A DNA stretch of 61,104 nucleotides from a virus, in the IMG/VR virus record IMGVR_UViG_3300027833_000051, positions 1-61,104 of that record, one strand, 5' to 3'. Both the position numbers and the translations under genes were made by a program. The notes beneath the pieces are model-generated. The model saw only the letters and a list, made by a program, of their open reading frames with translations. It made no database searches and was not told the origin of the DNA. This document shows positions 39,801-48,900 of this stretch, piece by piece (position 1 is the stretch's first letter; each line of letters starts with the position of its first letter).

Positions 39801-39896
39801 ACCAAAACTTATAACATCGTCTGCAACATATGCTCTACCTGTTGCCCAGTCACCCTGCCATACAAATCTAATTCTACCTAGTTTAAATTCTGCCAT
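27897..39896 (-). CDS. Giant fibre/adhesin with CBM-like, Cys-Arg-Asp, beta-helix and Asp-box repeats
   Basis: 3,999 residues, far larger than any T4 fibre. From the N-terminus: seven CBM5/12-like units (W-x-x-x-x-x-Y, G-D-x-V-x-Y-G-G, Y-x-C, H-T/V-S) in about 1-450; twelve Cys-x-Arg-Asp modules (31917-37883), mostly alternating between two types; a beta-helix region with SPYIQNVTNFGVGCVG, GGNRSMVSNDFTQ and ATNGNSSYGTYG; then Asp-box/BNR-like repeats (S-x-D-x-x-x-T-W, FGNGRFVAIASGG). A G-Y-T-S-x-P-T-V-T-I repeat follows, one copy of which matches the carbamoyltransferase tail. The end shares F-x-S-T-D-Q-D-G-N-F-x-V-G-x-L-F and VPTQRAIKSY with the next giant protein. No signal peptide is present. 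It is probably a long trimeric host-binding fibre. It has its own late-type promoter. Confidence 0.85.
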   Translation of the reverse strand: MAEFKLGRIRFVWQGDWATGRAYVADDVISFGGKSYICIKNHTAASEFNTDFTNEIPKWEIVSDGTSWKGDWESEVEYAPGDVVKYGANVYICETGHVSATYASPTYLGLENDLSKWTAFATSFDWKSSWTNTTRFKINDLVRYGGFVYVCNTAHVSAATDILGLEADSSKWTLFSDGIVYTGDWVTATRYRVNDLVKYGGNIWIVTEAHTSNAFESDEAKFDSFIEGFQFEDSWAIGTAYQTGDTVTYGGYVYVAKRNTTGDKPTISADDWSVFTTGFKFQGEYSSLTSYLVGDVVRLGGSTYVALTDNADAEPTTDAAWSRLNSGVNWTQSTETFLQVQAVNATGVSGSGARFDVVKANTVYSISVSTGFAGTGYADTNVVTISGANVGGTSPANDITVTVTGVTAGAIDTITHVGNSSSWKSTTVYNVGDVVFFGASSFICVQKHTADTAKRPDNDAVAAYWNLLTLGSEALSLTTEGDLVYYGDNGPTRLPIGIDGQILRVTDGKPSWANYGLIDNVVYVGPLGENIPAPINGLTVDKPWSSVRYALEQVRDGYLNPQAKVILKNNKEFMMKEVSSWIGYTYRVVVTASQVGTQEFTTASTANLTPGMPIVFAGTLGGVTAGTIYYVESATSATKFRISTVQNSGIPLVLTTQSGRMVGDLAYDSVKCERDTGLIIDAIIYDVSRGGTLKTTEAAKSYYTPAGNLYINGTFGSQKTQTVAANVQLKSIIADVLANKQPLNYQSFNDIDLGDRAIQVIDTSLTAEATGISKAAAMIDIITTGLNAGSATAIPTVTNPNTTLFIKTGTYNEVLPIIVPEFTAVVGDELRTSVVQPQPAIALLANDKPKTISSLNRIKALVPDLMQNIEITPTSGNTAAQQFVNGYGGTTDATDRLDVGVELIQDVLGLGLDQVPALPAIGSTPTSGSNNASDAGFANAVAQLTANVEFIVAEQTAWIQAQVDGVIAPFAADFTFNTLNCERDTRYIIDALRYDLTYGGNSETTVAARSYFVNGNPVYGTGKKDETLATYAHLKSIIGDIIVETTVVGTTGNNVAQNVDNDAGSSAAETFADTRIQEIYDCIDNDGTLPSVVAPDTSWVSVPLTTVNTEILSSKATLQSSVIDYINSNFGSFVYDSAKCRRDSGILKTGAAYDIALNTNFNAVRDGLSYRRGSSVKVLTGQLTETLGAIAQEKILVEALLSDADSITRNTAYWAEVADIITNGVASADALTFTNSVQAKTDARTEMVDNRAAIISALTTWITTNYPSLSYDTATCERDTGYIIDALCYDVNYGGNSATIESTKAYFDGWVSVLPVAQRAIEVLAMTQLKTIINGYLTGATEEAEVSTLLDILITSIDAGSLSNIPAVVYPSITWVADAIESDANDVLTNTTVVPAVLQFITNTYSGFVYDHAKCSRDIGFIIDALRFDIMFNSSFRSLKAGMSYRRGIASAGVVIDSQLSATLDSIEFLRSEIKNITSGNNKIETSAELIRDIMISTVEPTTFTITDPTSYDTGFFNARRLIVANKQFLIDEVEAYMNTNYNVLWTSLSVANKAKCLRDIGYILDAMRYDLTYRGNLETIVAANSYYVNGVLQEPSDQKVAALAVQTRIADIIDDVATGSAITRSTGNTTTQDVSGTAGSAGAAAFAQDRINEIKATIDTGDSPALISPSTAWVDTALVQFKSVVDNRKAIIQEAAIDYINFMYPALVYNEATCSRDVGYILDAIVYDVLFGSDFRTAKAGMSYLRGVASAGVVLADQLDPTISTINFIEQALLQLTEGIESKVGTTAESNVAVARANDIKNIVQNGLEALPGYVLTMPTNLTADLAYATATNTTGAVATYSNAADQLGANEAFIQLEVRKWLEDSTNSYDTFWGTLSSSAQDNCIRDIGYIVDAVRYDLTYGGNTQSLIAGSAYYSNFVLTIGQDELPATLAAYARMKTVIGEVIAETTVTKSPGNNLTQDTSGTAGNAFTIEFADDRVDDVLDWINNAEPNATIEIATAWAEPDTRAAYNNLVSRRLEIIEDVVFWVEKFWQKIKYNQETCRRDAGLMVDALARDLVTGSNFASIKAGMSYYRALTSTAEVTNNELEATIGAVNFLSYKVKHIASTTASAHTSLIIDEITSFIDGGKKPSVKWQATSTTDTQDVAGAAIIWENKEFIQTEVIEYLDQEYPTNEYGKEKCKRDVGMLVDALRYDLTYGGNSATNEFGLSYYKNAVLVISEDDKVATIAAYDHAKFLTGDLAQNTLGSPGAIQTAIVPKYRDADVQTIGDAATTTRVGELIDQLKLIIDTGIAALPTINLVSIASNVITTDGVHGLAVNDQVYVASITGLDSTSVYYVKTTPTTSTLTLTRYFEGATAVMQDEASSTEVLQVWAYSPTTTGINASLKQQATNLAGSVELIKTAIIEYIAENYPTLVYVEETCKRDVGLIVEAMTWDLMTDSNYRTVIAALSYYRGTQADVVLNKQKTATVQSFRELKNVAASYVSSTDILLDVLNTANARKRVNSLMDIVISVLDFGSNVTPEVTGTITYKNDVEVIKGVDILKANTNFLANEATAWIKSQYGGTITSASSAAIGFATPHNLVVGDPIKLDVSELGLTAGVTYYVVTRTDELTIEVAATLGGDAIATAGSPSVAVVSYSFDEALCRRDMIRYVESITYDLQYPGNHHALRAAELYLNAVNGSERSDLYRVRNSTGVRNQTLSGLRGNLTELNEFNTRRPTAGAFVALDPGFGPNDSEAWVTNKSPYIQNVTNFGVGCVGNKIDGALHAGGNRSMVSNDFTQVLSDGIGVWCTGNNSLTELVSVFSYYNYSGYVADLGGRIRATNGNSSYGTYGVIAEGTDTGEIPLFAEVNNLSNDAFIGNVITDGEAVLRLEYNNAGTDYTNASFAISGDGFNAAVIADEFRDGGIMETRLIDLDDGDETGGENYVTAKNVAQGGNEIQVTIAATDTALANAYNGMNIILTAGTGVGQFARVLTFNNGTKISKVYKDSFDNKTVTGTTVTSNVLTVADTASLYVNMPIYLSTAIGNLAANTVYYVLTIPNTTTFTVSTSEGGAAVALTTTTAQTVTLYAAGWDHIVKGTPIATNLDLTTGYTIEPSITYSAPGFTSTATTTDSATAYKAATYAAGRYVALQNSGTATTYSTDGTTWAAGGAVASANWTAMAFGGGQGATASAVVGGLGGSGAILTAELGELNSIGLPGPTQVAKITIVDGGKGYTSPPTLNLVPTNGGGAATAVCTVLNGVIKEVTITTTGAGYGAAPTISVETDKITEVNVDSFGLGYTSPPTVTISGGGASTQATVLPTMDNGGVFAINFTLDGNDEPLVGAGYTSAPTVTIVDTNAKFVAIANGSTANTNLALSAAANAAWSAGSALPNNNFTDIVYAGGTYVAVGGTGGSGSAATSTDGSTWVSRDNIALSAGTFSSVAHGAGKYVAINTGGNKSAVSANGIVWAEGGNLPASTTWSSTAFGNGRFVAIASGGRSAAYSIDNGTTWYASAAGLPSSQTWSKVEYGHGLFVAIAEGTDACAISNDGVTWTGQTLSASGDWNALAFGNTDNNPRWVALTNAANTAVSVLKTGATAESRLKEADGSVNEIRITEPGSGYPKGTVASTTAANTITIDSTDNLLVGQQIKFTGVGDALLTNNSLYYINTIPNGTTITVSLIANSGTPVVLSTATFANATFRTGPIVTITDPNSTIVAPTDARQGDGVLGHPTFTNRGTGYQTATGELGGDGSADLFQASTFVAVRGLFDLPEPGSNVEFGNIPGVFYKLVAVNNVIGLAGDYTATFQISPALTILNAPLDGTKITATNKYSQVRLTGHDFLYIGTGNQADTNYPFVDITTALQSRQFLGSQGGRVFFTSTDQDGNFNVGGLFGVQQSTGTATLDADAFNLAGLQSLQLQGIGLGIGSAIITQFSTDPFFTANSDSVVPTQRAIKSYITAQIGGGQSSLNVNTLTAGTVFIANDEITTTSGGQLNITAKMNFTGGVDGAPVALGFFLAR
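30058..30143. repeat. 86-bp segment shared with carbamoyltransferase, copy in fibre
   Basis: This is the counterpart of 20795-20880. It sits in a run of related GYTSPPTVTI-type repeats of the fibre, so the fibre is the probable source and the carbamoyltransferase the recipient. Confidence 0.88.
31917..37883 (-). repeat. Twelve Cys-x-Arg-Asp protein modules, mostly alternating
   Basis: Twelve copies of C-x-R-D-x-G-x-I/L-x-D-A-x-x-Y-D lie near 37,860, 36,930, 36,460, 36,045, 35,635, 35,205, 34,730, 34,220, 33,745, 33,325, 32,605 and 31,940. They are spaced by about 410-510 bases in the middle. From copy 2 to 11, copies ending LTYGGN plus YY-x-N (type A) mostly alternate with copies ending in FRS-x-KAGMSYxRG (type B). 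This points to duplication of an A-B pair of about 900 bases. Confidence 0.85.
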
Positions 39897-39923
39897 TTTA
39901 GCTCCATCTATTCTTTACTATTG

Positions 39924-39932
39924 TTATTTATC
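39924..39932 (-). promoter_or_regulatory. Late-promoter-like element for 3,999-residue fibre
   Basis: The minus strand reads GATAAATAA, immediately after the stop of the 3,029-residue gene and 28 bases before the ATG of the larger fibre, with ATGGAGC as its ribosome-binding site. Confidence 0.55.
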
Positions 39933-42900
39933 TTATTGCTGTCCTGAACGTGTAGGGTCGACTAATGTCTTAAAGAAATAGGTCATTGCCAGACCATCCC
40001 CTGCCCATCCGCTGTTTCCAAACGGTCCGTCAAACATTGCTTTAGTCCCAATCTTAATTTGGAAGCCTTCAGCACCTTCTGGTACTGTAGATGCTATGAA
40101 ATCTGGTCCGCCTACTTTAACTGTACCTGCTGTTAATAAGCCTGTAAACGTATCTGAGCCACCTTGCGACAATCTACCTGTTAAGTATGTTTTAATTGCT
40201 TTTTGTGTTGGCACTATAGTATTTGAGTTAGCAACAAATGTACCATCTGTTGAAAATTGAGTTACAACTACCGGTGAACCACCTAGTGCAACTCCGCCGA
40301 TTGATAGTTCTGTCAGTCCGTCTAATCCAAACTCGTCTGCACTTAGTGTAACAATACCTGTAGCCTGTTCAACTGCAAACAAGTCACCAACTCTAAAGTT
40401 ACCATCTTGGTCTGTTGAACTATAAAACACTCGTCCGTTATTTGTTTCTTGTATCTCATCTTGTGGTTCTAAGTTTGTATTTTCAGGTAGTCCAGGATAA
40501 TTAGATTGTATCTGGTTACCAAATCCAATATTTAGGAAGTCATGGTTAGTTAAGCGTACTTGGCTAAACCTACTACGCATTGTAAATGTTGTATTATGTG
40601 CTGGGGATAATACTTCGCTCATAGTCGGTGATATCTGCACTGATGCTTCTAAGTTTGGAACAGTTGTTCCTCTTAACACAGTTGCTTTAGCAACACGATA
40701 TGTTTCATCGTTGCCTTCAAACTCAATGTTATCGCCTGGTTGCGGCAATCTAGTTAGATTCTTAAGGATAATACGTAACCCTGTTTGGAATATATCTGAG
40801 AACCCGCTACCATTAATAGCAATTGCTGTAGATGTTGTACTGTAACCAGTTCCATAATTTGTAAACGTTGGTGCACCTAATACTCCGTTACCTATACGTA
40901 CTTGAGTAATTGCATCTTTAGAATTATTTGGATCTAACAGAGTTAACGTAGGGGCTGTAGTATAACCCGACCCACTAGTTAACATGCCGAACCCGGTTAA
41001 TTTAGTAGCCGTAATCGATGCTCTTGATTGTGCTCTTGATCCTGTAGATATTTTAGATGCAATACCGCCAGTTGCTAGTGATAAGAACCAACCTTTTCTA
41101 GTAGTAGCGTCAAAACTAAATCCAAGACCAGTATAATCTAATGCCTCAACAGGAACAACTTTCCAATCTAATCCGTCTTCTGACTGTCGAGATATTCCTG
41201 TAACATTATCAATTAATAAGAATATTCCGTTACCATATGAAAGTATATCTCCCTGGATTTGTAAATTAGAATTATACCAAGTTATGCCATCGAAACTAAA
41301 TGCCGCTGACCTTAAATCACTTGATACTGCAACAAATCTGCCGTTGCCAAATTCAATTTGGTTCCAGTTATTAATTGTAGAATCGCCTGAATTATCTAGA
41401 GTAGATTCTACCCAAGTTGCACCTTTATCTGTGCTACATTTGACTGCATGTGACGAACCAGCAATAGCAACAAATATTCCAGCGCCAGCTGCTATGTCGA
41501 CCCATTCATCATCGTCTATAGATTGATCAACTTCGATCCAAGTACTAGCGTTATTTGTAGAATATGCCGATTTACTTGATGTACCTACTACAACAAAAGA
41601 TCCGTTAGTATAAGATATTGCTGTATAAAATTCATTTGCGCCAAGTGTTGGCAAAGTTGATCTTAACCATGTAGCACCTTCTGATACAGAGTATAATACG
41701 TCCCCTGCTCTAGATATAAGAACCCAGGTGTTATTTCCATACACCATATCTACCCAACCACCGTTATATAAAGGGTTGTTAATTAGTGATCCTGGATTGT
41801 CTGGATCTTCAATTTGTAAATTTGTGTCGCCTTCAACTGGCAATGTAATACTTACGTCCCAAGCTGTATAGTCTGATGTGGATAATGCTGCAAAGCCATT
41901 TTCAGGTATTGCTATTGGATAGAATCCATTTGATGCAATTATTTTATAAGTTCCAGCTTCACCAGTTGATGCTAATGCAGTTTGTGTAAATGGCGGAGGA
42001 GTATACTTAGTTCTTGGTTCAATAGCATATACAGATGTTGAATCAAAGACTCCGACTAACGGAGTGCCTTGATTGATATGATCCCAGCCAACTGCACCAA
42101 TCTGCATTGACCCAATGTCTTGTATTAGTTGTACTGGAGTACCACTATCTAATGTTGTTTCAATTGTCATTTCGTTAATAACAGATTCGCCCGTTGGTAG
42201 CGATATACTTGTTATTTGAGTAGCGCCTGGTGAAGCCTCACTGCCAGCTGGAGCAGTTTGTACAGTAGTTCCTTGTATGATCACGCCGCCTGCTGGCGTG
42301 TCTGACCATTGACTTCCGCCAGTTAATGTAACTGTTAATTCACCGTACGTTGTATCTGTTATTGTAAATGCAGCTAATGTTGAATCTTCACCTAGTGTAC
42401 CTAATGCAGTAAGAAGCCCTGCTGCTGGTGCTGTGTCAAGCCCAATATTTAATGTGTTTTCAATCCAGTTAGTATCAACTGTCCAGTTTCCTGATGCGTT
42501 ATAAACATCTGCAGGAGTTGTTTCAATTTTTTCAAGAACATAATATGTTGTGCCTAAGTCAATGCCACCGAACGTTTCAGTATAGAACGAAGCGCCCATA
42601 GTTGCTCCGCCGCCTGCTGAAACTGTTTCTTTAGTTCCAGGAGTTTGTGTAACCATTGTACCCGTGTCATCTGTTATAGAAACTGTATTTGCAAGTGTTC
42701 TAACAATGATGTTACCGGTTGCTGTTAATAGCGGAACTGCTGCACCTGCTGCTGTTTCACTAATAGTAAAGGTTGTTGCATCGTTAACAACCTGGATAAA
42801 ATAAACTTTATCATTTTCAATACTTCCAAACGTTGAACCTGTTAAAATAATAGGAGTGCCAGGAATAAAGCCAGCAGTACTAGTAACTGTAATCAAGTTT

Positions 42901-45900
42901 GTTACTGCTTGAGATGCAGTTGCATTTGTTGTTATTACAGAATCTGATAACGTAAATGTAGTACCGTCTAATAATGTATTAACCCAGTACTGAGTTTTTT
43001 CAAGTAATCCGCCAATTGCTCCTGATCTAAAAGTTATAGGGTTCATTGGTATTAATGTAGAAGTATCAGCAATAGTTAAGCTATTAGTCGATGCAGTTGA
43101 TGCAGTTGTGTCAAACGTTAATCTATTTGCTGATATTGAAAAACGAGTTGCATCATATATATCATGAATAAAATAAGTCTGACCAAGAGTAACTTCGCCT
43201 AAACTTGTTCCAGTAAATTGTACCGGCAATCCAACACTCATATCTGCTGTGCTAGATGCAGCTAGGTAACTAGTCTCTGATGGAAAGTTTATTGTAAACT
43301 GCGGATACTCAGATGTTAAAACAATCGGTGCGCCTTGCGGGTCATCAATATTAGTATTAACTAGTGGCCAAACGCCGCCACCTAGTGTTGTTGATATTTG
43401 AATTGTTGTGTCGTCAATTATATTAATAATAAAATAGTCAAACCCTACAGCTACTCCGCCAAATGGTGTTCCAGTAAAGTTAACTTTCTGTCCAACTTTT
43501 AACTGTGTAGTAGTAGTAACATACAAGTAGTTATTTAAATCACCTAACGCAGCTAGTACTTGTGTTGCACTCTGTGCTGTAGAATCAACATCAACATCAT
43601 AAAATGTTGGCGTAAACTGTATTTTCTGTCCAGTATACACAGTATTAAAGTCTACATCATCGTCTAATCGAAATCTATCTGATGTTGCATTAGTTGAAAC
43701 AATTTCCAAGCTCTCAAATGATTCTTTAAGAACATCTGCACGTTTATTGTTTGCATTATACCTAGATATAATACCGTATTGTCCTGATCCTACACCACTT
43801 GAAATACTTAGTCGCATACTTTCATATTCTGGTGCAGTTGCAACTTCTGAACCTGCAAGTACCAAGTGTTCAGAATCACCTGATTGTGCATTATTGGTTT
43901 GGAATTTATATCCTAGGCCGCCTGATGTAAATGCAGAACTTTCTAATACACGAGTTTGGTATACTCCGCCGCTGCGCAATTCGTCTGCAACGATCATAGC
44001 ATCTCTACCTGCACCACTTACATTAACATTTGCATACGATGTAGGCGTAGTATCATCTGTTTCTAAGAAGAATGATAAATTGCCAGTTTGTAACTGTGCG
44101 CCGTAAAAGTTAGTTTCGCCTGATAGTCCATCAGTACCACGTGGATATACTTTAAATTGCAATGATGTATTTTGTGCAGTAATGTCCCAGTATGAATAAG
44201 AAATTCTATACCATCCATCTTCAAGAATAGTTGCAGTGTATACTTCTGGAACAATTCCATTATCAGGATCTACTATTGTAGTTAACACCCCTGTAGTAAA
44301 ATTAAACCTTACAGCAGATGTTCTAGTGCTATACCCTGAGAATATTGAATACATATCAAAATATGATGCTGTACCTTTCTTAGCATAGATACTTGTAGTA
44401 TACCGCAACGATGTACCATCTGGTACAGTACCGTCATGACTAACTTGTAAAATTGCCGTAATAGATAGTGTATCCACAGTAACTATAATATCGTTAACTG
44501 TAGGTTGGGCTCCAAATAACTGGCCGCTAAGTCTAATTTGATTGCCAACAACATAACCGCTTCCGCCGGCATTTACACTAACTTGATATCCGTCACTGAA
44601 TACTGTTACATCAAAGGTTGCATCAATTCCTGATCCATCTTCGTTTACCCCTGCAACTCCGACATATACTCTACCTTGTGGCGAAACAGGAACATCTTGA
44701 TAAAAATAACTAGAATTAGTTAAGTCAGTAATACCTTCAATTTTCCAGGCATCTTCATTTACAAATGGAGTTGTTGCTGCTTTAACAATGTTAAGATTTC
44801 CGTCTGTCTGCCAGGCTGTATCTACAAGGTTATTACTTTGTGGTAATAAGTTTGTTGTAGTTTCGTAGTACTCTTCGCCAGCATGACTAAATGCTATTTT
44901 TAAAATTTCAGCTTGTGTACCTAGCGCACTAACTGCTAGTGCCGATGCTTGATTACTTCTGTTATTTACATTACCAACTGCTGGTACTTCGTCTTCTGCA
45001 AAGCCTTCTGCAATGGCACCAAATTGTCCATATGAACTGTTACCGTTAGTAGCACGAATTCTACCACCGTCTTCTGCAAAGTATCCTGTGTAGTTATAGT
45101 ATGAGAACACAGATACACATTCTACTAGTGCGTCACCGCCTGTACACCATACTCCGATACCGTCTGATATAATTTGTGTAAAGTCGTTACAAACTATAGA
45201 TCTATTACCACCATTGTGTAATGTACTATCAATTTTTAAACCTACACAACCAATACCAAAGTTAGTAACGTTTTGAATGTATGGTGATTTACTAGTAATC
45301 CAAGCAGTAGTGTCATTTACGCCTTGGCCTGGATCTAGTGCAACAAACGATCCACCTGACGGTCTACGTGTTGAATATTCATTTTGCGGAGTAAGTGTAC
45401 CTAGTAGACCACTCATTGTTAAGTTACGCACACCACAGCCATTTTGTACACGTATCATATCATTTAGAGCGTTTCCGCCGTATACATACATATAACCAAT
45501 ATTAGTTGTTAGCAATACTTCTTCACCATCTGGAGTTGCACTAACTTTAAATGCGCCATCTCTAATTGACGATCCAATCACATAGTATGTTATACCTTGA
45601 ACAATGTTTGGTCCGCCTATTTTTGTACTAATTTCGTCAACTGGATTTAATGATACAAATTGTACTGGTGTGTTGTTAACCATATTAACTGTTGACCCAA
45701 CACGGAATTCATTAATCTCGCCAAACGTTCTTGTGCATAATGTGTTAATTGGATTAAGAGGCTTAATAGCTGCACCACGAAGTTCGTCACCGTTTAGTGC
45801 AGTTTTTGGAGGAAGTACAATCGGTAGCGATTCTTCGTACGTACCTGATTTAAGGTTAATTGTAGTATACGCACCTTGATTTGCCGGAGGAATATTATCT

Positions 45901-48900
45901 GGCGATCCTACCTCTAGTGGCTCTCTAATAATCTTTTCTAACGCATTTAATTGAGTGATAGTATCAGCTTCAATTGTTAATGCTGCATTAAAAAATTGCG
46001 GTACTGGAGTTTCGTATCCTTCTAGTGTTTGATAGCTGTCAGCTGGAGCAGTATTAGTTAATGCTAATTCTAAAAAGTTAAATAGTTGTCCAATTACCGC
46101 TGTATAATATATTGCTTGATCAGCAACTGTTTGGTTAGTATATTTGTTTGTACTTTCTAGATCAAAATACGATAGTGCATTTGTAACAGTTCTTGCATTT
46201 TGATCTCTTGACAAGTCAGTTATTACACCGTCTATTGTATAACGTATATCACGTTTAGTAGAAGATTCTAAGAAATCTACTGAGAAATCAAATGGTGAAA
46301 TATTTTGGTTCTGTTGGTATAAAAACCAAGCATATGTTTCTTCTACAGCCCATAATTTGTTAGCTTCTAGTAATGCTTTTTCATTTGCTTTACTGGTTCC
46401 CTTTGCAACTTGTTCAGCTGCATATTTAATTGTTTTCCAGGCAGTATCAGCTGTTGTTCCTCGATTTACAGAGTCAACCCCGTTAGTTGCAACATAATAC
46501 ACATTTGGTGTAAAATCAGTTTCTCTCCAGGCTGGTAAATTATCTACAACCTTTAAAACATTTGTTTGTGCGCCAATAGATAGTGCTGTCTTATCCCCGC
46601 CTGCCTGCACAATAATTTCGCCCTTTTGGGTAAGTGAATTAGTTTTATCGTGTTGTAAGTATACAGTCCAATAGTTATTTTGTAGATCATAATCTGGTCT
46701 ATTTACAAGAGCCGAGGTATGCTCTCTTGTACATACATATGTTGCATTTCCGTAATACGCAATATCATCTTGATTATAAAGTGTGCCAATTAACCATTTA
46801 CCTTCCCAACTAAATCCCGGAATCATTAATTCCCAATAAGACCAATTAGTTCCTGCAAATGTTAATACTGCGCTGTCTGGAATAGTTCCACTTGGTGGAG
46901 AAGTTAAAATAACTGTAGTTATATCACCTACAGTAGTAACTGACTGCACTGTTTGGCCATAGGAAAAACCTTCGCCAATTACTGCCATGCCTACTGTGAT
47001 TCCTCTAGGATCAGTACTATCTAAAGTGTCCAATTTAATAGTAGTTCCACTAGATCCATCTGCTTCATAAATTGCATCTATAGTAAAGTTACCCGGTGCT
47101 TGGTTTGTACTGTCTGTAAGTGCAACATAAAGGTCGCCGCCGTATGTTACGACACTACCAATTAAGTATTCTTCTGCACTAGACCATGCGCCTGATACAT
47201 CATATGCTTTGCTTATTATATCCCATTCTTCTCCTGCACCTGTATTAAACGAAGGCTTTTGATTAATGTTATTAATTGTTAAACTTTGATATAAGTAACC
47301 ACCATATAGTACAACGTCACCTGGTTGATAAATTACATCAGCAAGCCATACAGATTCAAAATCAAGTCCTGGCATCCAAAGTTCCCAGTAAGATGATGTA
47401 AACGCATCTTCTATTACGTTTGGTGCATTTTGTATTTGGGCAACATACCCAGAAACACCTGCATCATTGTCTTGGAATATACTTCTAATAGTTGCTAAAG
47501 ATGGTTTTGATATAACTGTTGAAAAGTAAATATTAAACAATGCATAACCTAATGGGTTATTAGCAAGCACACCTGCTGGTGTTCTTGAATCATCACTCCA
47601 TTCTGGAGAAAGAGATCCGTTTTCCCACAAGCTTGAATATTCAAACATTACAAAGTTAAGCAAATATGTATATTCTTTAGATGCAACTCTATAGGTGTCT
47701 GCTGTTGCAAGATTTCCGTCGCCGTATCCTGAAATATCAAACACGCCTGCTGTAACAGCTTCTTCCATTGCAAGATACAATGCACTTGTTGCCCAGTTAG
47801 CATCTAAGTCAGGATCATAAGGTAATGCCGCAGCCGATCCGGCCTTTGCACCACTTACACCAAATAAATGTAGTGTATGGAATATATGTTCAATTACTTC
47901 TGCTGCGTCATCATCGCCAAAAAATGGACGAGAGCTATTTGAATTTAAATACCAAACCATATCGTTTGTAGCATAGGAGTTCAAGAAGTCTGTATAACCT
48001 GCATACTGGGCGCTACCTTCGTCTGTTAGCCAATTAGGTGTATATGATGCTCCGCTACCGTACCCTATACGCTGTGCTGTTGGATAACCTGCATGTGCAG
48101 TGCCTACATCACCTTTTAATGTTGCAATTAAATTTTCTTGGGCTGGATCATCGATCCCTGCGCCATCTCTGTCTAAGAATAACTGAACCATTCTTGCAAC
48201 TTTATTTACAAACGTTTCTGGTATTAATCCTACACCTTGTTCAGCAGCTACAACAATCTTAAGACCGTTAACTGTTAGACTTTTGTCAAATACTGTCCCA
48301 TTAGTTGCATCTGCCGCTAATACACTACTTGTATATACTCCAAGATTAGAATCATCTATGTATGCCGCTGCCGGTACGTGTCCTTCAATACATTTGTATA
48401 CACTTGGACCATACTTAACTATATCGTTTAATTTATATCTTACTTCTGTAGAGTCAACAGCTCTATCATCAAATAAGCCTCTCCACTGAATACCTTCTTT
48501 AACAAGTTTCCATTTAACTAGTGTACTATCAATGCCATAATAATCTGCTTCTAAGCCGTCAATGTCAGTATCAGCTGAAGTATGTGAAATTATACATTCG
48601 TAAGATGAGCCGCCGTATTGCACAATATCACCAATACCATAACTAGATGATGTTGTCCATTCACTCTGCCATGTTTTAGATTCTGCGTAAACGTCCCACT
48701 TTGCAATGTCAGTATCTAGTGTTGCGCCACTTGTGTGCTGTGTATTACACTTATAAACAATACCACCAAAAATTGCAATATTGTCTAAGCTGTAAAATGT
48801 AAATTGAGACCAAGGACCTTTCCAAGTCTGACCAGTCATCATTAAGTCCCACTTAGGAGTAACTGCACCTAAGTCGGAATAGAACGAATTTGATGTGTGC

